Origin: Desulfovibrio sp.
Lineage (GTDB): Bacteria > Desulfobacterota > Desulfovibrionia > Desulfovibrionales > Desulfovibrionaceae
Reading direction: 5' to 3'
DNA: 64,000 nucleotides
Assembly (NCBI GenBank): GCA_016208105.1
Contig: JACQYS010000005.1
Location: forward strand, 16,017-80,016
Shown here: positions 8,967-17,163 of the stretch, one piece after another
Numbering within the stretch: position 1 is the first letter of the stretch
Layout: every line of letters begins with the position of its first letter
Notes under the pieces: model-generated
Seen by the model: only the letters and a program-made list of their open reading frames with translations
Told to the model about the DNA's origin: nothing
Database searches by the model: none
Position numbers and translations under genes: made by a program

Positions 8967-10841
8967 CTAGCGGCCTAGGGCGGGAAGGTTGCAGCCTGCC
9001 TCGGTTTTCAGTTCGTCGATGATGCGGCGCAGTTCGTTGGCCTGCCCGAGAAGTCCCCTGATGGCATCGGTGGCGTTTTCCACGCTGCTGAGCGTCCTCT
9101 GGGTCAGCTCGCTCACGGATTCAAGGGAATTGTTGATCTCTTCGGACGCAGCAGACTGCTCTTCGGCCGCGGCCGCGATGGTCTGGACCTGCTCGGCCGA
9201 GGTCTGCGCACCAGAGACCAGCTCGGTAAGCACAGCGCCGGACTGGTCGGCAAGCTTCCCGGCAAGTTCGATGGTTTCCAGGGCCTTGTCGGTATTGGCG
9301 ATGCTGTCCTGGGCGGAGGATTGAATCGCGGTGATGCTGGCGGTGACCTCCTGGGTGGCGGTCATGGTTTTTTCCGCCAGCTTGCGGACCTCGTCCGCGA
9401 CCACGGCGAAGCCGCGCCCGGCTTCCCCGGCCCGGGCGGCCTCGATGGCGGCGTTCAACGCCAGCAGGTTGGTCTGGTCGGCGATGTCCGAAATCACGGT
9501 CAGGATGCGGTTGATGTCCTGGGAGCGTTTACCCAGGTCGTCCATGTTGGTTTTGAGCGCTCTGGCCTGGCCGCCGACCTGGCGCATGGCGTTTATGGAT
9601 TCGTCCACTACCTTGCGGCCTTCCAGAGCGGTGTTCCTGGCCTGCTCGGCCTGGGTGGAGGCGGCGGAAGCGTTGCGGGCCACATCCATCACCGCGGCGG
9701 ACATCTGGTCCATGCTGGTGGCCGTCACCCTGATTCGTTCGCTCTGTTCTTCGGAACGGCTGTGGATATCATCAGACTGCTGGGAGATGGCTTCCGTGGC
9801 TGTGCCGATATGCCCGACCACGGTTTCGAGCCGGTTAGCAGCCATGGCCATGCCGTCGCAACGGGCCTGTTCGGCCTTGTCCATGGCTTCTTCGGCCATC
9901 TTGCGTGCTTCGTCTGCTGCCCGGGCTTTGTCTTCGGCATCCTTGGTCTTGGCTTCGATATCCTGGATGTTGCTGCGCAGAGTCTCCACCATGGTGTTGA
10001 GGGCGGCCTGCATACGGGCCGCTTCGTCGTTGCCCTGAGCATCAAGCTTGATATCCAGGTCGCCCTTGGCGCAGCGTATGGCGGCGTCGGTGGCTTCCCG
10101 GATGGGGCCGGAGATGGTCGTGATGATGAGGGCGCTTAGGAAAATAAGAAGCACGAGGCTGATGCCGATTCCGGTGAAAATTTGTGTGAGAATGGTGCGG
10201 ATGCGCTCTTCACTTTCAGTACGAATCTTGGCCTTTTCCTTGTCGATGTTGTCAATGTAGACCCCGGTGCCGATCCACATGTTCGTTCCCGGAATCATTT
10301 TGGAATAGGCAAGTTTGGGCTGGTCCCCCTGGTTGGGTTTCGGGAAAATGTATTCCACGAAGCCACCGCCAGCCTTGGCCCTGTTCATCAGTTCGCGTAC
10401 GAAGAAGACTCCGTTCTTGTCCTTGGTTTCGGCCAGGTCCTTGCCCTGGCTCTCCTTGCGGATGGGCAGGGCCACGTTGGTGGTGTTCTCGTAGACGAAA
10501 TAATAGCCGGACTTGTCGTCCTCGAACCTGATAGGGTCGACCATCTTTCTGATCAGGTCTATTTTTTTCGCCGTGTCGGTTTCGTCCTTGATGGCTTCGG
10601 CTATGGAGAAGGCCAGAGAGTCCGAGGCAATGGCCAGCTTTTCTTTCTGGCCGGCCAGCATGATGTTCTGAGCTGCCTGGACGTTGTGGTCGAGAACCTG
10701 CTTGAGTCCGAGATAAAAGACGGTGACCACGCCTCCCACGAATACGGAAAAGAGGATGAGCAGCAGCGCGAATCTCCAGGAAATGGAGAAACGCCGGAAA
10801 AAGAGGGTGAAGACATTGGAACGTGTGGCAGTGGCGGACAT
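8967..10841 (-). CDS. Methyl-accepting chemotaxis protein with periplasmic Cache domain
   Basis: A 624-residue chemoreceptor with TM1 at about residues 22-46, a periplasmic sensory domain (about 50-210) and TM2 at about 222-246. The sensory domain carries single-Cache hallmarks ([39 protein letters not shown]). HAMP follows, then a coiled coil with the signalling tip [20 protein letters not shown] near 445-465. Such domains often bind small organic acids; the gene follows the lactate permease, so a lactate-related ligand is a testable guess. A terminator separates it from the permease, which argues for its own promoter. Confidence 0.92.
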   Translation of the reverse strand: MSATATRSNVFTLFFRRFSISWRFALLLILFSVFVGGVVTVFYLGLKQVLDHNVQAAQNIMLAGQKEKLAIASDSLAFSIAEAIKDETDTAKKIDLIRKMVDPIRFEDDKSGYYFVYENTTNVALPIRKESQGKDLAETKDKNGVFFVRELMNRAKAGGGFVEYIFPKPNQGDQPKLAYSKMIPGTNMWIGTGVYIDNIDKEKAKIRTESEERIRTILTQIFTGIGISLVLLIFLSALIITTISGPIREATDAAIRCAKGDLDIKLDAQGNDEAARMQAALNTMVETLRSNIQDIEAKTKDAEDKARAADEARKMAEEAMDKAEQARCDGMAMAANRLETVVGHIGTATEAISQQSDDIHSRSEEQSERIRVTATSMDQMSAAVMDVARNASAASTQAEQARNTALEGRKVVDESINAMRQVGGQARALKTNMDDLGKRSQDINRILTVISDIADQTNLLALNAAIEAARAGEAGRGFAVVADEVRKLAEKTMTATQEVTASITAIQSSAQDSIANTDKALETIELAGKLADQSGAVLTELVSGAQTSAEQVQTIAAAAEEQSAASEEINNSLESVSELTQRTLSSVENATDAIRGLLGQANELRRIIDELKTEAGCNLPALGR

Positions 10842-10921
10842 GGACAGGCCCTCCTGGATGCAGAGTGTAATGGAGGTACGACTTTCTCTATCTGAAATAA
10901 ACCCGGACGAAAGGCAAGATC

Positions 10922-10948
10922 AAAGAAGGGGGGCCGAATGGCCCCCCT
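10922..10948 (-). terminator. Terminator after the lactate permease operon
   Basis: On the minus strand GGGGGGCC pairs with GGCCCCCC around ATTC, followed by TTCTTTG. It begins about 27 nt after the permease stop and should end the glcD/Fe-S/permease transcript. Confidence 0.85.
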
Positions 10949-10974
10949 AGACAATACAGGTAACGGACTGCTCT

Positions 10975-12609
10975 CTAGATAGGCAGCATCCACTTGAGCG
11001 GATAGGCCATGAGCATGGTCATGACGGAGATGAAGAGCAGCATGGCCACGGAGTGCCACAGGGTGAAGCGGAAGATGTCGCCGTCCTTTCCGACCAGGCC
11101 GGTAGCGGCCACGGCCACGGAGATGGACTGGGGCGAGATCATCTTGCCGGTAACACCGCCGGAGGTGTTGGCCGCGGCGCACAGCTCGGGGCTGACGCCA
11201 ATGGCCTGGGCGGTGGTCTTCTGCAGGTTGCCGAAGAGCAGGTTGGAGGAGGTGTCCGAACCGGTCAGGAACACGCCCAACCAGCCCAGGATCGGGGCGA
11301 AGAACGGGAACAGGACGCCGGTGCCGGCCAGGGCAAGACCCATGGAGGTGGACATGCCGTTGGCGTTCATGATGAAGGCCAGGCCGACGATGTTGCCGAT
11401 GGACACGATGGGCCAGCGCAGCTGGACGATGGTCCTGCCGAAGCAGCCGATGGATTTGCCAACGCCGTAGTTGGGCATGATGAACAGGGCCAGGATGCCG
11501 GACAGCAGAATGGCGGTACCGGCGGCGGCCAGGGGCTGGAACTTGTAGACCACGGCCTGGGCCACGGCCTTGTCGCCGACCATCTTGGCAACCATGTTGT
11601 GGTACATGGGCCAGGGGATGTCGATGCTGACAGCCTTGGCCAGGTTGGGCTTAATGGAGGGCCAGCCCTGGATCAGAACCAGCACGGCCAGGATGATGTA
11701 GGGCATCCAGGCGCGGATGATCTCGCCAGCCGAGTAGTTGCAGGAGACCACGCCGGTGGACGGGGGCTCGTCGGGGAAGTGGAACACGGTCTTGGGCTTC
11801 CACACACGCAGGAATCCCCACAGGGCCACGATGGTCACGATGGCGGAGAGGATGTCGGGCAGGGTGGGGCCGTGGAAGTTGGACATCAGGAACTGGGTGC
11901 CGGCGAAAGCCACACCAGCCACCAGCAGGGCGGGCAGGACTTCCAGGGAGCGCTTGAAGCCGCACATGGTGACAGACAGCCAGATGGGCACGATCACTGC
12001 CAGGAAGGGCAGCTGGCGGCCGACGATCTGGGAGATCTGCATCTCGTTCAGCTTGGTGGCGCCGGCCAGGGCGGTGATGGGGATACCAACCGCGCCGAAG
12101 GCCACGGGAGCCGTGTTGGCTATGAGGCAGATGCCCGCGGCGTACAGGGGGTTGAAGCCAAGGCCCACCAGCATGGCGGCGGTGATGGCCACCGGGGTGC
12201 CGAAGCCGGCGGTGCCTTCGATGAAGGAGCCGAAGGCGAAGCCGATGAACACGGCCTGGAGGCGGCGGTCGTCGGTGATGCTGGCCAGGGAGCTCTTGAT
12301 GATCTCGAACTCGCCGGATTCAACGGTCATGTTGTAGACCCAGATGGCCGTGATGACGATCCACACGATGGGGAACAGGCCGTAGACAAAGCCGTAGGTG
12401 TAGGAGCCGATGGCGGTGGACGTGGGAATGCCCCAGAACACGATGCCCAACACCAGGGCCGCCAAGCTGGCGACGGCGCCGGCCACGTGGCCCTTGGCGC
12501 GTTGGATGGCGAGCATGTAGAACAAAATGTAAATGGGAATGCCCGCCACGAGAGCCGAAAGCAAAATGCTTTGGCTTATGGGGTCATAGATTTGGGTCCA
12601 GGCGCTCAT
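10975..12609 (-). CDS. lctP: L-lactate permease family transporter
   Basis: A 544-residue inner-membrane protein with about a dozen or more hydrophobic helices. It has family stretches such as GFAFGSFIEGTAGFGTPVAI and, near the C-terminus, LTGSDTSSNLLFGNLQ. LctP proteins import lactate (and glycolate) with protons. It is the last gene after the dehydrogenase subunits, 29 bp downstream, matching the lactate-use operon of Desulfovibrio. Two ATGs are adjacent: the GAGGAGG site lies 2 nt from the one at 12612 and 5 nt from the one at 12609, so 12609 is preferred. Confidence 0.95.
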   Translation of the reverse strand: MSAWTQIYDPISQSILLSALVAGIPIYILFYMLAIQRAKGHVAGAVASLAALVLGIVFWGIPTSTAIGSYTYGFVYGLFPIVWIVITAIWVYNMTVESGEFEIIKSSLASITDDRRLQAVFIGFAFGSFIEGTAGFGTPVAITAAMLVGLGFNPLYAAGICLIANTAPVAFGAVGIPITALAGATKLNEMQISQIVGRQLPFLAVIVPIWLSVTMCGFKRSLEVLPALLVAGVAFAGTQFLMSNFHGPTLPDILSAIVTIVALWGFLRVWKPKTVFHFPDEPPSTGVVSCNYSAGEIIRAWMPYIILAVLVLIQGWPSIKPNLAKAVSIDIPWPMYHNMVAKMVGDKAVAQAVVYKFQPLAAAGTAILLSGILALFIMPNYGVGKSIGCFGRTIVQLRWPIVSIGNIVGLAFIMNANGMSTSMGLALAGTGVLFPFFAPILGWLGVFLTGSDTSSNLLFGNLQKTTAQAIGVSPELCAAANTSGGVTGKMISPQSISVAVAATGLVGKDGDIFRFTLWHSVAMLLFISVMTMLMAYPLKWMLPI

Positions 12610-12641
12610 CATTGCCTCCTCTTCAAAGGGTTGGTTGAATT

Positions 12642-13931
12642 CTACCCAAGGGTCTGGGCATACAGCTCCACAGGGTGCTTGATAGCGACGCGGTCTCCGG
12701 CCTGGGACATCATGTCCGCAATCTGCATCATGCAGGCCGGGCAGCCCGCGGCGACGATGTCCGCCCCCGTGGCCGCGATGCTGTCGCGCTTCTTCTTCCC
12801 GATCTTGGTGGAGACGGAGTAGTGCTGCAGGTTGAACGATCCGCCGCAGCCGCAGCAGACGTCCGACCCGCTCATCTCAACCACGTTCAGGTTAGGATTG
12901 GCCTTCAGTACGGTCCTCACCTGCCCGGACACCCCCAAGCTTTTCTTGAGGTGGCAGGGATCATGGATCGTAACCTTCTTGGCGCCGGCCGCCGGTTCAA
13001 CCACGGAAACGCCCAATATATCCACGATAAAGGCGTTTATGTCCATGGCCTTTCCGGCGAGCATCTCGATCTGGTCGCGCTCCGCCTGGGAGAGCCCCGT
13101 GCCCATGAGCGGCCACACGTGGTGGAAAGCCGACGTGCAGGTGCCGCAAGGGGTGATGATGTAGTCGAAATCACCCTTTCCGAAGAGCTTGAGGTTCATC
13201 CGTACCAGGTCCTCGAAGCTTTTCATGTCGCCCGAGGCCAGGGAGGGAACGCCGCAACAGACCTGGTCGATGGGCATGTAGACGCCCACGCCGTGATGCT
13301 TGAACACCTTGAGAATGGCCTCGCCCACGCCGGTGAACATCTTGTCCACCACGCAGCCGTAGAAGAAGGCCACCTTCAGGCCGCTCTTGCCCGGAGCGGT
13401 GTTCAAATTGCCGATGCTCCGAAGAGGCTTATCCGCCAGGGAGAGCAGGTGCCTGTCTCCCAGAAGCGGCGACAACAGCTTGGAACAGGAAGAGCCGATG
13501 ATGTCGTTCACCGGCGAAGTGAAGAACCCCTGGAACTTGGTGCCAAGGGCCAGGAGATTGTTGAAGAGGGCCGGTTTGGTGAGCATGCCCCTGAAGATAG
13601 CCTTCTTCACGGGGGAAAGCCCGATGTACGCGGTGATGATGGCCCTGGCCTTCAAGAAGATGTCCACAACTTTCACGCCCGAAGGGCAGGCCGCGGCGCA
13701 GGAGCCGCACAGCAGGCACTTGTCCAGGCGGTCTTTGACGGCCTTGGCGTCCTTTAGCATCTCGTGGCTCAAGAACTCCAAAAGCGCGATTTTGCCGCGG
13801 GCCACGTCCGATTCGCGGCCAGTCTCCGCGAACAGGGGGCATACACTCTGGCACATGCCGCAGCGCATGCAGTTGACGAGCTGGTCGTCAAGCTCCCCCA
13901 GCATCTTGAGCATCTGGTTTAAGTCGGCCAT
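12642..13931 (-). CDS. Fe-S/CCG-domain subunit of lactate (glycolate-type) dehydrogenase
   Basis: A 429-residue electron-transfer subunit. Two ferredoxin-type clusters are visible near the N-terminus (CMRCGMCQSVCP and CLLCGSCAAACP). Two CCG-type cysteine-rich domains follow (Cys-Cys-Gly at QVCCGVPS and SDVCCGCGG; closing CPACMM). This is the GlcF/LldE-like layout that passes electrons from the FAD subunit to the membrane pool. It starts 4 nt after the glcD stop and precedes the permease. In D. vulgaris Hildenborough the equivalent pair is DVU3027-DVU3028, assigned as D-lactate dehydrogenase. Confidence 0.93.
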   Translation of the reverse strand: MADLNQMLKMLGELDDQLVNCMRCGMCQSVCPLFAETGRESDVARGKIALLEFLSHEMLKDAKAVKDRLDKCLLCGSCAAACPSGVKVVDIFLKARAIITAYIGLSPVKKAIFRGMLTKPALFNNLLALGTKFQGFFTSPVNDIIGSSCSKLLSPLLGDRHLLSLADKPLRSIGNLNTAPGKSGLKVAFFYGCVVDKMFTGVGEAILKVFKHHGVGVYMPIDQVCCGVPSLASGDMKSFEDLVRMNLKLFGKGDFDYIITPCGTCTSAFHHVWPLMGTGLSQAERDQIEMLAGKAMDINAFIVDILGVSVVEPAAGAKKVTIHDPCHLKKSLGVSGQVRTVLKANPNLNVVEMSGSDVCCGCGGSFNLQHYSVSTKIGKKKRDSIAATGADIVAAGCPACMMQIADMMSQAGDRVAIKHPVELYAQTLG

Positions 13932-13935
13932 GGTT

Positions 13936-15318
13936 CTAGTCCCCCAGGATCTTGCCAGGATTGAGGATGTTGTTGGGGTCCAGGGCCTTCTTTAAGCGCT
14001 TGGAGAAGAGGACGCTGGCCTTGTTGGTCTCAAGCTCCATGTACTTGGACTTGGCCAGGCCAATGCCGTGCTCGCCGGAAAGGGTGCCGCCCAGCTCAAG
14101 CGCGGCCGCGAAGATGGCGTCCACGCCCTTCTCGACGCGGTGGAACTCTTCCGTGTCGCGGCGGTCGCACAGGATGGTGGGGTGCAGGTTGCCGTCGCCA
14201 GCATGGCCGAAGGTGCCGATGGTGAGCTTGTACTCCTTGGCGATCTTGTCCAGGGCTTCCATCATGGCAGGAATCTTGGAGCGGGGCACGGTGGCGTCTT
14301 CCAGAACGGTGGTGGGGCGAAGGCGCGCGAGCGAAGACAAGGCTGCGCGGCGGGCTTCCCACACCTTGTTGCGTTCCACGGCGTCCTTGGCCACCTGCAG
14401 GCGGGTGCAGCCGTTCTCCTGGCAGATCTTCTCCACCTTTTCGGCTTCCTCGGCCACCTGGCCGGGATGTCCGTCCACCTCGATGAGCAGAAGAGACCCG
14501 GCGTCCGTGGGCAGGCCGACCTTGGCGAAGCCTTCAACCGCGCCGATGGTGAAGTTGTCCATGAATTCCAGGGTGCACGGCACCACCTTGTTGGCGATGA
14601 TGGCGGACACGCTGCGCGAAGCTGTCATGATGTCGGGGAAGATGGCCATCATGGCTTTGGAGGCCTGCGGCGGGGGCACAAGCTTCAGGATGAATTCGCT
14701 CATCACGGCCAGGGTGCCCTCGGAGCCCACCATGAGCTGGGGGATGTTGAGCCCGGTGACGCACTTGACCGTCTTCGAGCCGGACTTGCAGTAGTTGCCG
14801 TCGACGTCGAAGAAGTTGACGCCCATGACGTAGTCCTTGGTGACGCCGTACTTCAGGCCGCGCAGGCCACCGGCGTTCTCGGCCACGTTGCCGCCCAGGG
14901 TGGAAGCGGCCTGGCTGCCCGGGTCGGGGGGGTAGAAGAGGCCCTTAGCGGCCACGGCGTTGGCGAACTTTGCGGTGATGACGCCGGTCTGGACCACGGC
15001 GTACATGTCTTCTTCGTTGATTTCGATGATCTGATCCAGGGCGTTGGTCAAAAGGACTATGCCGCCCTTGGAGGGAATGGTTCCGCCAGAGAGATTGGTG
15101 CCGGCGCCTCGAACGGTGATGGGCAGACCGTTATCGTTGCACAGCTTCACAACTTTGCCCACGGCTTCCATGGTGGTGGGGCGCACCACCAGGGAAGGAA
15201 GCACGGGGTCGAGCACGGCGGCGTCGTACGAATACGAATGCTTGTCTGCCTCTGCGTCCATGACGTTGTCGTTGCCGACCACGCTCGCGAAGGCCTGTTT
15301 AATGGACTGGCTGACCAT
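13936..15318 (-). CDS. glcD: FAD-linked D-lactate dehydrogenase / glycolate oxidase GlcD-type subunit
   Basis: A 460-residue flavoprotein of the FAD-binding-4 family: the PP-loop region has RGAGTNLSGGTIPS (about residue 70), DPGSQAASTLGGNVAENAGG follows, and the C-terminal domain ends SGEHGIGLAK ... NPNNILNPGKIL. It oxidises lactate to pyruvate in the cytoplasm and hands electrons to the Fe-S subunit next door. The ATG at 15318 is preferred over a TTG 17 codons upstream; GGGAG lies about 9 nt before it. The gene is first in the operon and has a sigma-54-type promoter about 75 bp upstream. Confidence 0.92.
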   Translation of the reverse strand: MVSQSIKQAFASVVGNDNVMDAEADKHSYSYDAAVLDPVLPSLVVRPTTMEAVGKVVKLCNDNGLPITVRGAGTNLSGGTIPSKGGIVLLTNALDQIIEINEEDMYAVVQTGVITAKFANAVAAKGLFYPPDPGSQAASTLGGNVAENAGGLRGLKYGVTKDYVMGVNFFDVDGNYCKSGSKTVKCVTGLNIPQLMVGSEGTLAVMSEFILKLVPPPQASKAMMAIFPDIMTASRSVSAIIANKVVPCTLEFMDNFTIGAVEGFAKVGLPTDAGSLLLIEVDGHPGQVAEEAEKVEKICQENGCTRLQVAKDAVERNKVWEARRAALSSLARLRPTTVLEDATVPRSKIPAMMEALDKIAKEYKLTIGTFGHAGDGNLHPTILCDRRDTEEFHRVEKGVDAIFAAALELGGTLSGEHGIGLAKSKYMELETNKASVLFSKRLKKALDPNNILNPGKILGD

Positions 15319-15393
15319 TCTTTTTTTCTCCCAGTAAATTTGAAAGTTTGTGTAATCCTCCCCGGTCAAGGAGGAATGCGGTCGCTAACCCTA

Positions 15394-15410
15394 AACAACA
15401 ATCGTGCCAA
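15394..15410 (-). promoter_or_regulatory. Sigma-54 (-24/-12) promoter of the lactate dehydrogenase operon
   Basis: The minus strand reads TTGGCACG-ATTG-TTGTT. Against the consensus TGGCACG-N4-TTGC it has a perfect -24 half and one change (GC to GT) in the -12 half, with the correct 10-bp gap. Transcription would start near 15382, about 65 nt upstream of the glcD ATG. The gene just upstream encodes a sigma-54 activator, which strengthens the call. Confidence 0.78.
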
Positions 15411-15565
15411 GAAACGTCACGAAGTTATTTTCAATCATTTCAGTGGACTGGGCTGGTGAGGGGGACTTAGACTTGGAAACGTCCAAAAACCCGGAAATGA
15501 ACGCATGCCCTGTTAAAACAGTGGTATGGCGACGTTTTTGTAGCTTTTTGGTGGCAGAGACGCCT

Positions 15566-15608
15566 GTCCGGAATTCCGGATGGAAAAGGATTGTCCGGGT
15601 TTTCGGAC
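15566..15608 (-). promoter_or_regulatory. Paired palindromic enhancer sites for the NtrC-type regulator
   Basis: Two 16-bp sites, GTCCGGAATTCCGGAT (15566-15581) and GTCCGGGTTTTCGGAC (15593-15608), match at 12 positions, and both have GTCCG / CGGA(C/T) arms. Their starts are 27 bp apart and they lie roughly 160-200 bp upstream of the -24/-12 promoter, the usual place for activator-binding sites of sigma-54 systems. That the neighbouring regulator binds them is inferred. Confidence 0.6.
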
Positions 15609-15754
15609 GCAAAGGAACCGAAGATGCCGGATCAGGAACGGCACGATGAGAGGGCGGAGCATGATGCCATGCAATTCCGCCATACCGCTGGAACGGACAG
15701 GATCTGGAAAACAGGTGGGGGAGCTACCTCAATGGAGGAGGTGACATTTTCGAT

Positions 15755-17161
15755 TTACAGCGTCATCTCATGCTTTTTCAGCAACGCGTACAGATGCGAC
15801 CTCGACAATCCCGACGTCTCCAGCATCACCAGCAGGTCGCCCCCGGTATCGGCCAAAAGCGCATCAAGATATTCACGCTCCTTGGCCTCCTTGAAGGCCT
15901 TGAGCGTAGGCAGCGCGCCCGGAAGCAGCGCCTGGACTGGTGGGTCCGCCAAGGGAGCCGGTTTGTCGTCCCTGCGGCCGCGCTCGATGTTGGCCTTCAT
16001 CACTTCAAGGCGCACTTCCGGGGGCAGGTGCTTGGCATAGAGGGTGGGCTCCATCCCGGCGGCGGCCAGGGCCCTCTCCAGCACGCCGAAGAGCTGCCGG
16101 ACGTTGCCAGGCCAGGAATAGGCCATGAGCATGTCCGAGAAGTCCGTGCCCACGCCCTTGGTGGGCAGGCCGAAACGCTGGCACAGGGCGTCCAGCTGGC
16201 TTAGAGTGAGAAGCTTGATGTCCTCGCGCCGCTCTCGCAGAGGAGGCAAATCGATGACAAAGGTTTTCAGCCGAAAGAGCAGGTCCTGACGGAATTCGCC
16301 CCGGGCGGCCATGTCCTCCAGATCGCGGTTGGTGGCGGCGATCAGTCGGAAGTCGCTCTGCACCTCGATGCTCGCCCCCACTGGGCGGAAGCGTTTCTCC
16401 TGGAGAACGCGCAAAAAAGCCTTCTGAATGCCCATGGGCATCTCGCCCACTTCGTCCAGGAACAGGGTGCCTCCGTCGGCCAGCTTCACCAGGCCCGGGC
16501 GATCCTGGTCCGCGCCGGTGAAGGAGCCCTTGCGGTGCCCGAAAAGGGTGCTCTCCAGCAGGGTTTCCGTGAGCGAGGCGCAGTCCACGGCCACGAATTC
16601 GCCCAAAGACCTGGGTGAATTCAGGTGGATGGTGCGGGCCATGAGCTCCTTGCCGGTTCCGGTCTCGCCGGAGATGAGCACCGGTCCGGTAAGGCGTGAA
16701 GCCTGGGCCACCAGGTCCAGGCAGGCCTCCATCTTGGGGCTGCTTCCGATGATGGATTCGCGCCTCAAGGCCACGGTGGAAACTTCCTGGGCTTTTTCCT
16801 TGTGGTACTTGAGCGCCCTGTTGAGCGAGAGCATGGTCTGCTTGATGGGTGCGGGCTTGACCAGGTAGTCCCAGGCGCCTCCGGAGATGGCCATTTCAGC
16901 GCCGTCCGGATCGCCCAGGCCGGTCAGGATGATCACCTCGGGAGGATTGTCGCCGCGCCGAATGTCCGCAAGGGCGTCGAGCCCGTTGCCGTCGGGCAGG
17001 CGAATGTCCAAAAGCACCACATCCACTTCTTCCGAGCGGACCAGGCCGAGGCCTTCCGCCAGGGTGCCGGCTCCAAGAAAATTGAAGCGCATGCGCCGGG
17101 AAAGGCTTTGAAAGGTGTCGCGGATTTCCTGGTCGTCATCGATTACGAGAATTGTCGCCAT
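15755..17161 (-). CDS. NtrC-family sigma-54-dependent response regulator (LurR-like)
   Basis: A 468-residue regulator with receiver (about 1-118; phospho-Asp in LLDIRLPDG), AAA+ domain (about 140-380) and a C-terminal Fis-type helix-turn-helix (GLSRSHLYALLKKH). The AAA+ part has Walker A GETGTGKE near 165, Walker B TLFLDEVGEM and a GSFTGA loop near 211; this is the sigma-54-contacting GAFTGA loop with Ala replaced by Ser. It is paired with the sensor kinase 2 bp upstream and followed by the lactate operon. D. vulgaris LurR (DVU3023), a regulator of lactate oxidation, has the same context, so orthology is likely but unproven. Confidence 0.9.
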   Translation of the reverse strand: MATILVIDDDQEIRDTFQSLSRRMRFNFLGAGTLAEGLGLVRSEEVDVVLLDIRLPDGNGLDALADIRRGDNPPEVIILTGLGDPDGAEMAISGGAWDYLVKPAPIKQTMLSLNRALKYHKEKAQEVSTVALRRESIIGSSPKMEACLDLVAQASRLTGPVLISGETGTGKELMARTIHLNSPRSLGEFVAVDCASLTETLLESTLFGHRKGSFTGADQDRPGLVKLADGGTLFLDEVGEMPMGIQKAFLRVLQEKRFRPVGASIEVQSDFRLIAATNRDLEDMAARGEFRQDLLFRLKTFVIDLPPLRERREDIKLLTLSQLDALCQRFGLPTKGVGTDFSDMLMAYSWPGNVRQLFGVLERALAAAGMEPTLYAKHLPPEVRLEVMKANIERGRRDDKPAPLADPPVQALLPGALPTLKAFKEAKEREYLDALLADTGGDLLVMLETSGLSRSHLYALLKKHEMTL

Positions 17162-17163
17162 TC

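Larger units (their letters stand above)
15319..15754. other. Regulatory intergenic region upstream of the lactate operon
   Basis: No believable gene occupies these 436 bp. They hold the -24/-12 promoter, two strong palindromes and one weaker relative (15481-15496, GTCC-AAAAA-CCCGGA), each listed or mentioned separately. I did not find a clear terminator for the upstream regulator gene, so some read-through into the lactate operon is possible. Confidence 0.6.

Noticed and set aside
11053..12822. A 589-codon plus-strand frame opposite the lactate permease
   Set aside because: Gly/His/Asp-rich shadow typical of GC-rich antisense frames; the minus strand encodes an unmistakable permease.
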